Shown: positions 1 to 6,362 of the stretch, piece by piece
Layout: every line of letters starts with the position of its first letter
Numbering within the stretch: the first letter of the stretch is position 1
Assembly: GCA_936941515.1 (NCBI GenBank)
Contig: CAKZJI010000073.1
Location: 1-6,679 of the forward strand
Source: an uncultured Propionibacteriaceae bacterium
GTDB lineage: Bacteria; Actinomycetota; Actinomycetes; Propionibacteriales; Propionibacteriaceae
DNA: 6,679 nucleotides
Reading direction: 5' to 3'
Program-made: the position numbers and the translations under genes
The notes under the pieces: generated by a model
Told to the model about the DNA's origin: nothing
Databases searched by the model: none
What the model saw: the letters and a program-made list of their open reading frames with translations, nothing else

Positions 1-939
1 GAGAGACCACGCCGCCGCAGCAGGCCACGCACCAAGGAACGCCCCGACTACAGCGACGCCCCTGTCGCACTCGTGGCTTCAATCGACCGGGGCCGGTACC
101 GTTGCCTGCTGAGCGAGGGTACCGCTGTGACGGCGACCAAGGCACGAGTGCTGGGCCGCAAGGCCGTTATCGTCGGGGATCGAGTGCGTCTCGATGGGGA
201 TGTCTCCGGAACCGAGGGCACGCTGGCGCGGATCGTGGAGGTTGAGGAGCGCCTCACCTGGCTGCGCCGGTCAGCCGACGACGCCGATACCTTCGAACGG
301 CCCATCGTCGCCAACGCCGATCAGCTGATGATCGTGACCGCTCTCGCCGATCCTCAGCCGCGCATGGGCATGATCGACCGGATCCTGGTTGCTGCATACG
401 ACGCGAAGATCACTCCTGTGCTGTGCCTCACAAAAGCTGATCTCGCTTCCCCCCGGGAGCTGATGGCTGCTTATGAGCCTCTCAAGGTGCCGATCGTGGT
501 GACACGGCCCGGCGGGGATCTCGGGCCTGTCCTGGAGGTGCTGGATGGTCTCACAACTGTTCTCATAGGGCATTCGGGCGTGGGGAAGTCAACCTTGGTC
601 AATGCCCTGGTGCCCGGGACGAGGCGGGCGACGGGTGAGGTCAGCGAGGTGACGGGGAAGGGCCGCCACACCTCGACATCCGCCGCTGCAATCGCACTGC
701 CGGGTGGCGGCTGGATCATCGACACCCCAGGAGTGCGCTCCTTCGGCATCAGCCACGTGAAACCGGAGTCATTCGTCGGGGCCTTCCCTGACCTGGCGGA
801 GTACGTCACCGACTGCCCACGGGGCTGTCGGCATGACTCCTCCGCCCCTGAATGCGGGCTGGACGCTGCTGTCGCCGATGGAAACCTTGATGTGGCGAGG
901 CTCACCTCTTTTCGCCGGATGGAGCGGGCCTTCGCCTGA
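1..939 (+). CDS. rsgA: Ribosome small subunit-dependent GTPase A, 5' partial
   Basis: Cytoplasmic, circularly permuted GTPase that binds the 30S subunit and helps its late maturation. The frame is open from base 1, so 312 residues are visible and the real start lies upstream; the GTG at 73 is internal. Reading from base 1 shows the arginine-rich stretch RRRSRPRTKERP followed by DYSDAP, typical of the N-terminal extension of actinobacterial RsgA. An OB-fold region follows (about residues 27-95). The GTPase motifs come in the permuted order: G4 TKAD (144-147), G1 GHSGVGKS (190-197), G2 threonine in GRHTSTS (about 224) and G3 DTPG (241-244). The C-terminal zinc knuckle is C272-x3-C276-x-H278-x6-C285. 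hisN follows 28 bases downstream on the same strand and is probably co-transcribed. The identification is secure; only the 5' end is missing. Confidence 0.96.
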   Translation, partial: ERPRRRSRPRTKERPDYSDAPVALVASIDRGRYRCLLSEGTAVTATKARVLGRKAVIVGDRVRLDGDVSGTEGTLARIVEVEERLTWLRRSADDADTFERPIVANADQLMIVTALADPQPRMGMIDRILVAAYDAKITPVLCLTKADLASPRELMAAYEPLKVPIVVTRPGGDLGPVLEVLDGLTTVLIGHSGVGKSTLVNALVPGTRRATGEVSEVTGKGRHTSTSAAAIALPGGGWIIDTPGVRSFGISHVKPESFVGAFPDLAEYVTDCPRGCRHDSSAPECGLDAAVADGNLDVARLTSFRRMERAFA

Positions 940-961
940 TCCTCACGGACTGGGCTAACTT

Positions 962-966
962 AGGAG
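962..966 (+). promoter_or_regulatory. Shine-Dalgarno-like AGGAG very close to the hisN start
   Basis: AGGAG lies only one base before the ATG at 968, much tighter than the usual 5-9 base spacing. Either initiation at 968 is weak, or a later in-frame codon (GTG 1013 or ATG 1016) is used. Neither of those has a visible Shine-Dalgarno sequence, and the protein N-terminus from 968 fits the family. Confidence 0.45.
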
Positions 967-967
967 C

Positions 968-1771
968 ATGGTCGCCAGCAAAGCACTTAACGACGACGTC
1001 CGTCTGGCCCACGTGATGGCCGACGACGCCGACTCCATCTCCATGAGCCGCTTCAAAGCCCAGGATCTGCGGATCAAGACCAAACCGGATTCCACACCCG
1101 TGACGGAGGCCGACACCGCCGTCGAGGAGTCAATCCGACGGACCTTGTCCCGCACCCGGCCCCGCGACGCGGTGCACGGTGAGGAGCTCCAGGATTCAGG
1201 AGAGTCCGACCGTCGCTGGATCATCGACCCAATCGACGGCACAGCCAATTATCTGCGCGGGGTGCCTGTGTGGGCCACCCTCATCGCCTTGGAGGTGGAG
1301 GGCGAGATCGCGGCCGCCGTGGTCTCCGCTCCCGCGCTCGCCCGTCGCTGGTGGGCCAGTAAGGGTGGCGGGGCCTTCACTGGCCGGTCCATTCTGAATG
1401 CCAGTCAGATCCACACGAGTCAGGTGTCGCAGCTGTCCGACGCCTCCCTGTCCTATGCAGAGGTCTCAGAGTGGGTGAGCACGGGGCGCGGGCAGGGATT
1501 CGTGGACCTGATGCGTGAGAGCTGGCGCACACGTGCCTATGGGGATTTCTGGAGCTACATGTTGGTGGCCGAGGGGTCAGTGGACATCGCCTGTGAACCC
1601 GACCTGCAGCTCTACGACATGGCAGCCCTCGACATCATCGTTCGCGAGGCGGGTGGACGGTTCACCAGCATTGATGGAGAACCGGGCCCGTATCACGGCA
1701 GCGCTCTGGCCACCAACGGGCCGCTGCACGAACTGGTGATGCAGAGGCTGAGGCTGCCAGCTGAGGACTGA
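968..1771 (+). CDS. hisN: Histidinol-phosphatase, inositol monophosphatase family
   Basis: Mg-dependent phosphatase of 267 residues, the normal length for actinobacterial HisN. It is expected to hydrolyse L-histidinol phosphate to histidinol, the penultimate stage of histidine synthesis, in the cytoplasm. The family motifs are present: KPDSTPVTEAD (39-49), the metal-binding GEE (71-73), and WIIDPIDGTANY (84-95) with metal-binding D87 and D90. YGDFWSYMLVAEG (191-203) and LYDMAALDIIVREAGGRF (215-232) follow. The GDFWSY segment and the position next to rsgA favour HisN over a general inositol monophosphatase, though related sugar-phosphate phosphatases cannot be excluded. The usual W-D of the last metal motif is Y216-D217 here; the aspartate is retained. 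The ATG at 968 is the first plausible in-frame start after rsgA ends at 939. Transcription probably ends at the hairpin at 1783-1818. Confidence 0.88.
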   Translation: MVASKALNDDVRLAHVMADDADSISMSRFKAQDLRIKTKPDSTPVTEADTAVEESIRRTLSRTRPRDAVHGEELQDSGESDRRWIIDPIDGTANYLRGVPVWATLIALEVEGEIAAAVVSAPALARRWWASKGGGAFTGRSILNASQIHTSQVSQLSDASLSYAEVSEWVSTGRGQGFVDLMRESWRTRAYGDFWSYMLVAEGSVDIACEPDLQLYDMAALDIIVREAGGRFTSIDGEPGPYHGSALATNGPLHELVMQRLRLPAED

Positions 1772-1782
1772 TCCCCAGGAGA

Positions 1783-1818
1783 TAGACACGCCGACCGGGT
1801 TCCCGGTCGGCGTATCTA
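1783..1818. terminator. Long hairpin between convergent hisN and serA, probable bidirectional terminator
   Basis: Positions 1788-1799 and 1802-1813 are perfect 12-base inverted repeats around TT; in practice this is about 11 pairs with a four-base loop. Beyond one C/A mismatch, four more pairs form between 1783-1786 and 1815-1818. It sits 11 bases after the hisN stop and 11 bases beyond the serA stop. There is no T run on either side, so it is not a canonical intrinsic terminator, but position and symmetry fit termination from both directions. Confidence 0.8.
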
Positions 1819-1829
1819 CGATCTCAGAC

Positions 1830-3020
1830 TCAGATGACGCGAACCCGCATGGTCCCATCCAGTGACTGGATTTCGGCCAGCAGACCATCGTATTGGTCTC
1901 CCGAGACATCGGTGACGGCATAGCCGTAGTCTCCCGACGTCGCGAGTGTCTGGGAGCGGATGTTCATGCCATGCCCCGCCAGCACCTGGTTCAGGCGGGC
2001 CATGACACCTGGGACGTTGCGGTGCAGGTGAAGAATCCGCTGATCTCGCGGGGCTGGCACGGAGACCTCGGGAAGGTTGACGCACATAGAGGTGCTGCCG
2101 TAGGCCTCGTAGTCGGCAAGCTTCCCAGCGACGTAACGGCCGATATCGACTTGAGCCTCCAGGGTGGAGCCACCGACATGCGGCGTCAGCAGAACATTCG
2201 GGATGCCCTGCAGCGGCGACACGAATGCCTCACCCACGCTTTTGGGCTCGCTGGGGAACACATCGACGGCGGCTCCGGCGATATGCCCCGACCTCAGCGC
2301 ATCGGCCAGGGCATTGATGTCCACCACGTTTCCACGGCACAGGTTGAGGAACAGGGTGCGGCGGCGCATCTGGGCGAATTCCCGCGCACCGATCAGGTGA
2401 GCGTTGGCGTCCCGTCCGTCGACGTGCAGGGAGATGGTCTCGCAGGTGGTGAACAGCTCCTCCATGGAGTCAACCCGTGTGGCGTTGCCCAGGGCAAGCC
2501 GGTCCACTAGGTCGTAGAAGTACACCTTCATGCCGAGCGCCTCAGCCAGCACAGACAGCTGTGACCCGATGTTCCCATAGCCGATGATGCCGAGAGTGCG
2601 TCCCCGGACCTCATGTGATCCGGAGGCCGACTTGTCCCAGACGCCGGCATGCATGTTCGCGTTCTTGTCGCCCAGACGCCGAGCCATCGCGATGATCTCC
2701 CCAAGAGCCAGCTCCACCACGGACCGGGTATTGGAATACGGCGCGTTGAACACGACGGTGCCACCCGCCGCAGCGGCGGGTAGGTCGATCTGGTTGGTGC
2801 CGATGCAGAAGGCGCCGATGGCGGTGAGCTGCGGGTGAGCAACCAAGACTGACTCGGTGATATGGGTGCGAGATCGGATTCCCAGCAGCTCGACACCGTC
2901 AAGGGCCGCGATGAGACTGGCCTCATCAAGCGCTCCCTTATGGTGTTCAACCTGATGACCGCGGCTCTCCAGCACGCGGACGGCTTCGGGATGGATGTTC
3001 TCTAGCAGCAGGGCCTTCAC
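1830..3020 (-). CDS. serA: D-3-phosphoglycerate dehydrogenase with one C-terminal ACT domain
   Basis: NAD-dependent cytoplasmic enzyme (396 residues) oxidising 3-phosphoglycerate to 3-phosphohydroxypyruvate, the committed step of serine synthesis. The Rossmann motif GYGNIG is at 147-152, with acidic D170 ending the next strand. The catalytic set is R229 (in CRGNVVD), E258 (in SEP) and H281 (in PHVGGST). The ACT domain spans about 327-396. The protein follows E. coli SerA almost without gaps, about 11 residues shorter at the N-terminus. The E. coli serine-effector residues H344, N346 and N364 correspond to H333, N335 and N353, so serine feedback inhibition is likely. It lacks the extra intervening domain of the roughly 530-residue mycobacterial type. 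The start is GTG at 3018-3020; an in-frame TGA at 3027-3029 rules out any upstream start. There is no well-spaced Shine-Dalgarno sequence. It lies 46 bases after dppF on the same strand. The R229 motif has Cys before Arg, where E. coli has Ser. Confidence 0.95.
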   Translation of the reverse strand: MKALLLENIHPEAVRVLESRGHQVEHHKGALDEASLIAALDGVELLGIRSRTHITESVLVAHPQLTAIGAFCIGTNQIDLPAAAAGGTVVFNAPYSNTRSVVELALGEIIAMARRLGDKNANMHAGVWDKSASGSHEVRGRTLGIIGYGNIGSQLSVLAEALGMKVYFYDLVDRLALGNATRVDSMEELFTTCETISLHVDGRDANAHLIGAREFAQMRRRTLFLNLCRGNVVDINALADALRSGHIAGAAVDVFPSEPKSVGEAFVSPLQGIPNVLLTPHVGGSTLEAQVDIGRYVAGKLADYEAYGSTSMCVNLPEVSVPAPRDQRILHLHRNVPGVMARLNQVLAGHGMNIRSQTLATSGDYGYAVTDVSGDQYDGLLAEIQSLDGTMRVRVI

Positions 3021-3066
3021 GGCAGGTCATGTTACCCCCGCGCACTTGGCTCACCGGGGACGATGA

Positions 3067-3837
3067 CTACAGTGAGACACTGGCAGCCAGCAGACGCTGG
3101 GTGTACGCATCTCTCGGCTGGTTGAAGACCTCCTCCACCATCCCCTCCTCGACGATCCGGCCCCGATCTGCAACAAGCACCCGCTGGCAGAGATGCCGCA
3201 CGACAGCCAGGTCATGGCTGACGAACAGCATCGCCAGGCCCCGTTCCCGAACTGCATCCCCCAGCAGATTCAGCACTTGGGCACGCACCGACACGTCCAG
3301 TGCGGACACTGGTTCGTCGGCAATCAGGATCTCAGGGGAGCTGACGAGAGCTCGCGCTATAGCAATCCTCTGCCGCTGTCCGCCGGAGAGCTCATGCGGA
3401 AAGCGTTCAAGCATGGACTCCTCCAAGCCCACACTCGTGATCGCCTCGGCGACCGCAGCAGCCACTGCGCCCGCTGGCTGTTTGCGCTGCCATGGAGAGC
3501 GCAGAGGCTCGGCGACGATGTCCAAGAGCCTCATCCGGGGATTGAGGGAGGCGTTGGGGTCCTGAGAGACCAGGGAGACCCGTCTTCTGAGGTCGGTCAG
3601 TTGCCTGTCTGGCAGGCCATCAATACGCCTGCCGTCGAAGTGAATCTGCCCGGCTGATGGGCGTACCAGCCCGAGGAGAGTTCGCAGGATGGTGGTCTTC
3701 CCTGAGCCTGATCCCCCCACCAGTCCGACCCGCTCTCCCGGCACCAGTGAGAGCGACACCTGGTGGAGGGCCTGAAATCGATCAGCACCGCGCTGATAGA
3801 CAACGTCCACCTCATTCATCTCCAGCAGAGGCGTCAT
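3067..3837 (-). CDS. dppF: ABC transporter ATP-binding protein, DppF/OppF/NikE type
   Basis: Second of two cytoplasmic ATPases that power a peptide/nickel-type importer (256 residues). The nucleotide-binding domain is complete: Walker A GGSGSGKT (41-48), Q-loop Q92 (SQDP), signature LSGGQ (150-154), Walker B ILIADEP with catalytic E175, D-loop SALD (178-181) and H-loop H208 (SHD). The C-terminus ends soon after the family segment PRDAYTQRLL (241-250). It therefore lacks the longer tail of E. coli DppF (about 330 residues) and is closer in size to NikE. The ATG overlaps the dppD stop by 4 bases (ATGA), and GGGGGAG lies 5 bases before it. The family and pairing with dppD are certain; the substrate is not. 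The symbol denotes the subfamily, not proven dipeptide transport. Confidence 0.88.
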   Translation of the reverse strand: MTPLLEMNEVDVVYQRGADRFQALHQVSLSLVPGERVGLVGGSGSGKTTILRTLLGLVRPSAGQIHFDGRRIDGLPDRQLTDLRRRVSLVSQDPNASLNPRMRLLDIVAEPLRSPWQRKQPAGAVAAAVAEAITSVGLEESMLERFPHELSGGQRQRIAIARALVSSPEILIADEPVSALDVSVRAQVLNLLGDAVRERGLAMLFVSHDLAVVRHLCQRVLVADRGRIVEEGMVEEVFNQPRDAYTQRLLAASVSL

Positions 3838-4661
3838 GACGGCTCCCCCGCCCAGTAGTCAGCGACGGTGGGCAGTCTCTCCCCAGGAGCCACCTGGGAG
3901 ATCCTGGCAGCGGCAACCAGCCCCCGAGTGTAGGGATGCTGAGGCGCATTGATCACATCACCCACATCGCCCCGTTCGACGATCGCACCGTCAAGCATCA
4001 CGATCACCTGCTGACAGACACGTTGCACCACTGCCAGGTCATGGCTGACGAACACCGCTGCCCGGCCTGCGAACTCGTCGTTCAGGAGATCGAGAATCTG
4101 CGCCTGGACGATGACGTCCAGCGCCGTGGTGGGCTCATCGCAGATCACCAGAGAGGGCCTGTTGGCCAGCGCCATCGCTATCAGGGCGCGTTGCCGCTGC
4201 CCGCCCGAAAGCTGATGTGGATAGGAGTCCGCTATGCGTTCCGGCTCGGCGAGGCCAACTCGGCCCAGCCACTCCAGGACAATGCCCCTGATCTGGCCTC
4301 GCCGCTCACGGTGGTGGAGGGCGATGACCTCACCGACCTGACGCCCCACTCTCATGGTGGGGTCCAGCGCCGTCATGGGCTCCTGGAAGACCATTGACAC
4401 CACATTCCCACGGAGACGGCGGAGCTCCCGCTCGGGACGGCCAACCAGTTCCCTGCCCAGCAGCCGGATGGAGCCACTGACGTGTGCGTTCTCTGGGAGC
4501 AGTCCCATGACCGCGAGCGCCAGCACCGTCTTTCCCGAGCCGGACTGGCCGATGATGCCGAGACGATCCCGATCCCCGAGGGTGAATGAGACCTCGGACA
4601 GGGCGGTCTTCCGGCGTCGACCGAAATTCACGGAGAGGTTTTCCACTTCCAGCAGGTTCAC
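3834..4661 (-). CDS. dppD: ABC transporter ATP-binding protein, DppD/OppD/NikD type
   Basis: First ATPase of the importer, 275 residues, cytoplasmic. It forms the motor heterodimer with dppF. Motifs: Walker A GQSGSGKT (38-45), Q93 in FQEP followed by MTALDP (typical of this subfamily), signature LSGGQ (151-155), Walker B LVICDEP with E176, D-loop TALD (179-182) and H207 in SHDLAVV. The C-terminal PQHPYTRGLVAA (240-251) is the oligopeptide/dipeptide-family extension, shortened compared with E. coli DppD (about 330 residues). The start is GTG at 4659-4661, overlapping the dppC stop by 4 bases (GTGA), with GGGAG 5 bases upstream. The shortness resembles NikD, so nickel is an alternative substrate to peptides; nothing in the ATPase decides between them. 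Confidence 0.88.
   Translation of the reverse strand: MNLLEVENLSVNFGRRRKTALSEVSFTLGDRDRLGIIGQSGSGKTVLALAVMGLLPENAHVSGSIRLLGRELVGRPERELRRLRGNVVSMVFQEPMTALDPTMRVGRQVGEVIALHHRERRGQIRGIVLEWLGRVGLAEPERIADSYPHQLSGGQRQRALIAMALANRPSLVICDEPTTALDVIVQAQILDLLNDEFAGRAAVFVSHDLAVVQRVCQQVIVMLDGAIVERGDVGDVINAPQHPYTRGLVAAARISQVAPGERLPTVADYWAGEPS
3843..3849 (-). promoter_or_regulatory. Ribosome binding site of dppF
   Basis: On the minus strand GGGGGAG ends 5 bases before the ATG at 3837, inside the last codons of dppD. It supports this start and independent re-initiation at the 4-base overlap. Confidence 0.75.
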
Positions 4662-5470
4662 GTCAGCTCCCGCAGTCTCGGATCCAGGAGGTCACGCAAC
4701 CCATCCCCCAGCAGATTGCATCCCATGGTCGCCATCACCACGGCAACCCCAGGCCACAATGCGATGACGGGGGCGACAAACAACTGGTCCTGCGCCTCCC
4801 TCAGCATCCGACCCCAAGTGGGGACGCTGGGGCCAGAGGCCAGCCCCAGATAAGAAAGCCCTGCCTCCGCGAGGATGGCTATGCCGACGCTCACGCTGGC
4901 CTGCACCCCGAGGACTGGGGCGATATTGGGCAGGACGTGTCGCAGAGCTATCTGCCGAACCGGGGTTCCTGACAGCCGAGCTGCCTCGACATAGGCCAGC
5001 TTCATCACCTGCAGCGTCGCTGCGCGGGCAATACGGACGAAGGCGGGCACTGTCGAGAGGGCAATGGCCATCGACGCAGTCCAGATCGATCCGCCGAGTG
5101 CTGCCGCGAACAAGATGGCGAGCAGCAGGGCCGGGAATCCGTAGAGGATGTCAGCCCCACGGGAAATGATCGCGGACATCCAGCCCCGGCTCATCCCCGC
5201 AACCACCCCAGCTGGGATGCCGACCAGCGCAGCACCGGCGACGGAGACCACCCCGACGAGCAGGACAAGCTTGGTTCCAGCCATCAGCCGCGAGGCGATG
5301 TCGAAACCAGCCCCATCGGTTCCCAGCCAGTGAGCTGCTGAGGGTATTTCACGCAGCCCACCCGTGATGGCAGCCGGGGGCTGGGGAGTCCAGAACAGCC
5401 CGATCAGCCCCATCAAGACCACGACAGACAGCAGCAGGCCGCCAAAGATGAGATTGGATCGGCGCATCAT
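4658..5470 (-). CDS. dppC: ABC transporter permease, DppC/OppC/NikC type
   Basis: Inner-membrane permease, 270 residues, partner of dppB in the translocation pore. An N-terminal membrane helix (about 7-27) is followed by the family segment HWLGTDGAGFDIASRL (47-62; the usual GRD is GFD here). Further hydrophobic segments are at about 68-93, 106-126, 128-147, 187-211 and 231-255. The cytoplasmic coupling loop with the EAA motif is YVEAARLSGTPVRQIALRHVLPNI (160-183), the contact site for the ATPases. SVPTWGRML (215-223) and NLLGDGLRDLLDPRLR (252-267) are typical C-terminal signatures. Length matches NikC and short DppC proteins. The ATG at 5468-5470 overlaps the dppB stop (ATGA) and has GGAGG 7 bases upstream; a second ATG follows immediately. 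Substrate unknown. Confidence 0.9.
   Translation of the reverse strand: MMRRSNLIFGGLLLSVVVLMGLIGLFWTPQPPAAITGGLREIPSAAHWLGTDGAGFDIASRLMAGTKLVLLVGVVSVAGAALVGIPAGVVAGMSRGWMSAIISRGADILYGFPALLLAILFAAALGGSIWTASMAIALSTVPAFVRIARAATLQVMKLAYVEAARLSGTPVRQIALRHVLPNIAPVLGVQASVSVGIAILAEAGLSYLGLASGPSVPTWGRMLREAQDQLFVAPVIALWPGVAVVMATMGCNLLGDGLRDLLDPRLRELT
4667..4671 (-). promoter_or_regulatory. Ribosome binding site of dppD
   Basis: GGGAG on the minus strand, 5 bases before the GTG at 4661. This well-spaced site supports GTG as the real start and the GTGA overlap with dppC. Confidence 0.7.
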
Positions 5471-6162
5471 GAGCTGGCCTCCGTTCTCGCGAGTCGCGGG
5501 TCCAGGGCCTGGTAGAGGGCATCAACCAGGAAGTTGATCACCAAGACAGTCCAGACCAGCAGCAACACGATGCCCTGCACCAGCACGAGATCGCGCTGCG
5601 ACACTGCCAGAAGCAGGCGAGACCCCAGGCCCTGGATGCTGAAGACTTGCTCGATGATGATGGCCCCAACCAGCAGCGTCGACACCTGCAGGCCGATGAC
5701 GGTGAGCAGCGAGATCGCGATATTCCGAAAGCCGTGTCTGAGAAGCGCCCCCAGCCGGCTCCAGCCGACGGCCCGCGCGGTGCGGTACCAGTCCTCGTTG
5801 GTGACCTCGACGACGGCGCTTCGCACATAGCGGGCGAGCAGGCTTCCCTGAACTAGCGCAAGTGAGGTCACGGGCAACACCATGTGCGTCGCCCAGCCTC
5901 CCAGGCTCCTGCGGATCGGAACATAGCCGCCTGCCGGCAGCCACCGCAGCTGGACTGCGAAGATGACCACCAGCCACATCCCTGCCCAGAAGGCCGGGAT
6001 GGACAGGCCCACCTGTGACAGGGCAGAGGCCGCGAACCCACTGGCACGCCGACGTCTCAGGGCGGCGAAGGAGCCGAGGGGAACAGCGATCAACAGAGCC
6101 ACCGCCATGCCAAGGACGATGAGCTATGCTGAGATTCCCAGTTTCGGCATGATCTCGCGCAG
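5467..6162 (-). CDS. dppB: ABC transporter permease, DppB/OppB/NikB type, 5' part lost at a breakpoint
   Basis: Inner-membrane permease and first gene of the transporter operon seen here. From the ATG at 6106-6108 there are 213 residues; complete family members have about 310-340, so roughly the first 100 residues (first helix and much of the external loop) are absent. Clear family features, numbered from that Met: [17 protein letters not shown] (7-23), the coupling loop [25 protein letters not shown] (106-130), [16 protein letters not shown] (151-166) and [12 protein letters not shown] (195-206). The Met is not the true start: the frame continues upstream with LIVLG, meets TAG at 6124-6126, then reads [11 protein letters not shown]. 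That aligns without gaps to the segment EEFVPRFQATLE just before this helix in E. coli DppB (recalled, not searched). Homology thus appears to run to about 6160, with one nonsense codon inside it. The protein is truncated by the junction and possibly also broken. Confidence 0.8.
5478..5482 (-). promoter_or_regulatory. Ribosome binding site of dppC
   Basis: GGAGG on the minus strand with a 7-base spacer to the ATG at 5470, the best Shine-Dalgarno in the window. It favours the first of the two consecutive ATGs. Confidence 0.8.
6124..6126 (-). other. In-frame TAG within the dppB homology
   Basis: On the minus strand the codon between GCA (A) and CTC (L) is TAG, in the dppB frame. E. coli DppB has Glu at this position (TLEL), so a single base change from GAG or CAG would explain it. 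It may be a real mutation or a base error close to the misjoin. Confidence 0.6.
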
Positions 6163-6165
6163 CCA
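6145..6165. other. Junction between unrelated actinobacterial and proteobacterial DNA
   Basis: Urocanase-like sequence stops after ARDW (TGG at 6163-6165), where the family normally continues with a segment such as PSFD. DppB-like sequence starts at about REIMPK (6159-6142). No insertion sequence, repeat, tRNA or integrase lies at the boundary, and both genes are cut internally. Codon style changes at the same place: GGA, TCA and GCA appear at 6127-6138, as in the left arm. This pattern is best explained by an artificial chimera. Confidence 0.75.
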
Positions 6166-6357
6166 GTCGCGCGCCGCCTTGCCGACGCCGCCATAGACGA
6201 CCAGGTCCTGCGGCCGCTCGGCCACCTCGGGATCGAGGTTGTTCATCAGCATCCGCAGCGGCGCCTCGGTCAGCCAGCTTTTCGCGGTGATCTCGGTGCC
6301 CGTCGCCGGGTAGATGTCGCGGGCATTGTGGCGCGGGTTGGGGGTCGGAATGTTCAT
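6163..6357 (-). CDS. hutU: Urocanate hydratase, N-terminal fragment
   Basis: Urocanase converts urocanate to 4-imidazolone-5-propanoate using tightly bound NAD as electrophile, the second step of histidine degradation. Only the first 65 or so of about 555 residues are present. The diagnostic N-terminus is clear: [20 protein letters not shown], then [20 protein letters not shown] and [13 protein letters not shown]. After W the reading frame leaves the family and runs through 12 unrelated codons to TAG at 6124-6126. The ATG at 6355-6357 is preferred because GAGGG lies 5 bases before it; the ATG at 6358-6360 is only 2 bases away from that site. It follows an acyl-CoA dehydrogenase gene by 7-10 bases, implying co-transcription. 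Codons end almost always in G or C (ATT, AAT, AAA, GAT and TAT are the few exceptions), unlike the left arm. Confidence 0.9.
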
Positions 6358-6362
6358 CATGT

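Noticed and set aside
1893..2510. Plus-strand open frame of about 205 codons inside serA
   Set aside because: It is fully antisense to serA, whose translation has all catalytic motifs. The antisense protein shows no recognisable domain and looks like a GC-rich shadow frame.
3021..3066. Possible terminator between dppF and serA
   Set aside because: Only a 5-base CCCCG/CGGGG pairing with a 14-base loop and no T run; too weak to call.
3029..3657. Plus-strand open frames of 178 and 154 codons over dppF
   Set aside because: They lie opposite a complete ABC ATPase. Their translations are low-complexity Ser/Arg/Thr-rich or a mirror of the ATPase codons, with no family features.
3206..4054. Exact 22-base repeat at 3206-3227 and 4033-4054
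   Set aside because: Both copies encode the conserved H-loop region (FVSHDLAV) of the two paralogous ATPases. Protein conservation explains the identity; it is not a mobile or regulatory repeat.
6151..6154. GATC at the suspected junction as evidence of a restriction-ligation chimera
   Set aside because: GATC is common in this sequence, and the best-supported breakpoint (about 6157-6165) is next to it rather than at it. One site is not evidence.
5963..6196. Plus-strand 77-codon open frame crossing the junction
   Set aside because: It spans the suspected breakpoint and is antisense to dppB and hutU, so it is an accidental product of the join.
6124..6357. A natural HutU-DppB fusion, since both are in the same frame
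   Set aside because: The frame match has a one-in-three chance of arising by accident. A stop codon interrupts it, and a cytosolic urocanase cut at 65 residues joined to a permease missing its first helix has no plausible function.
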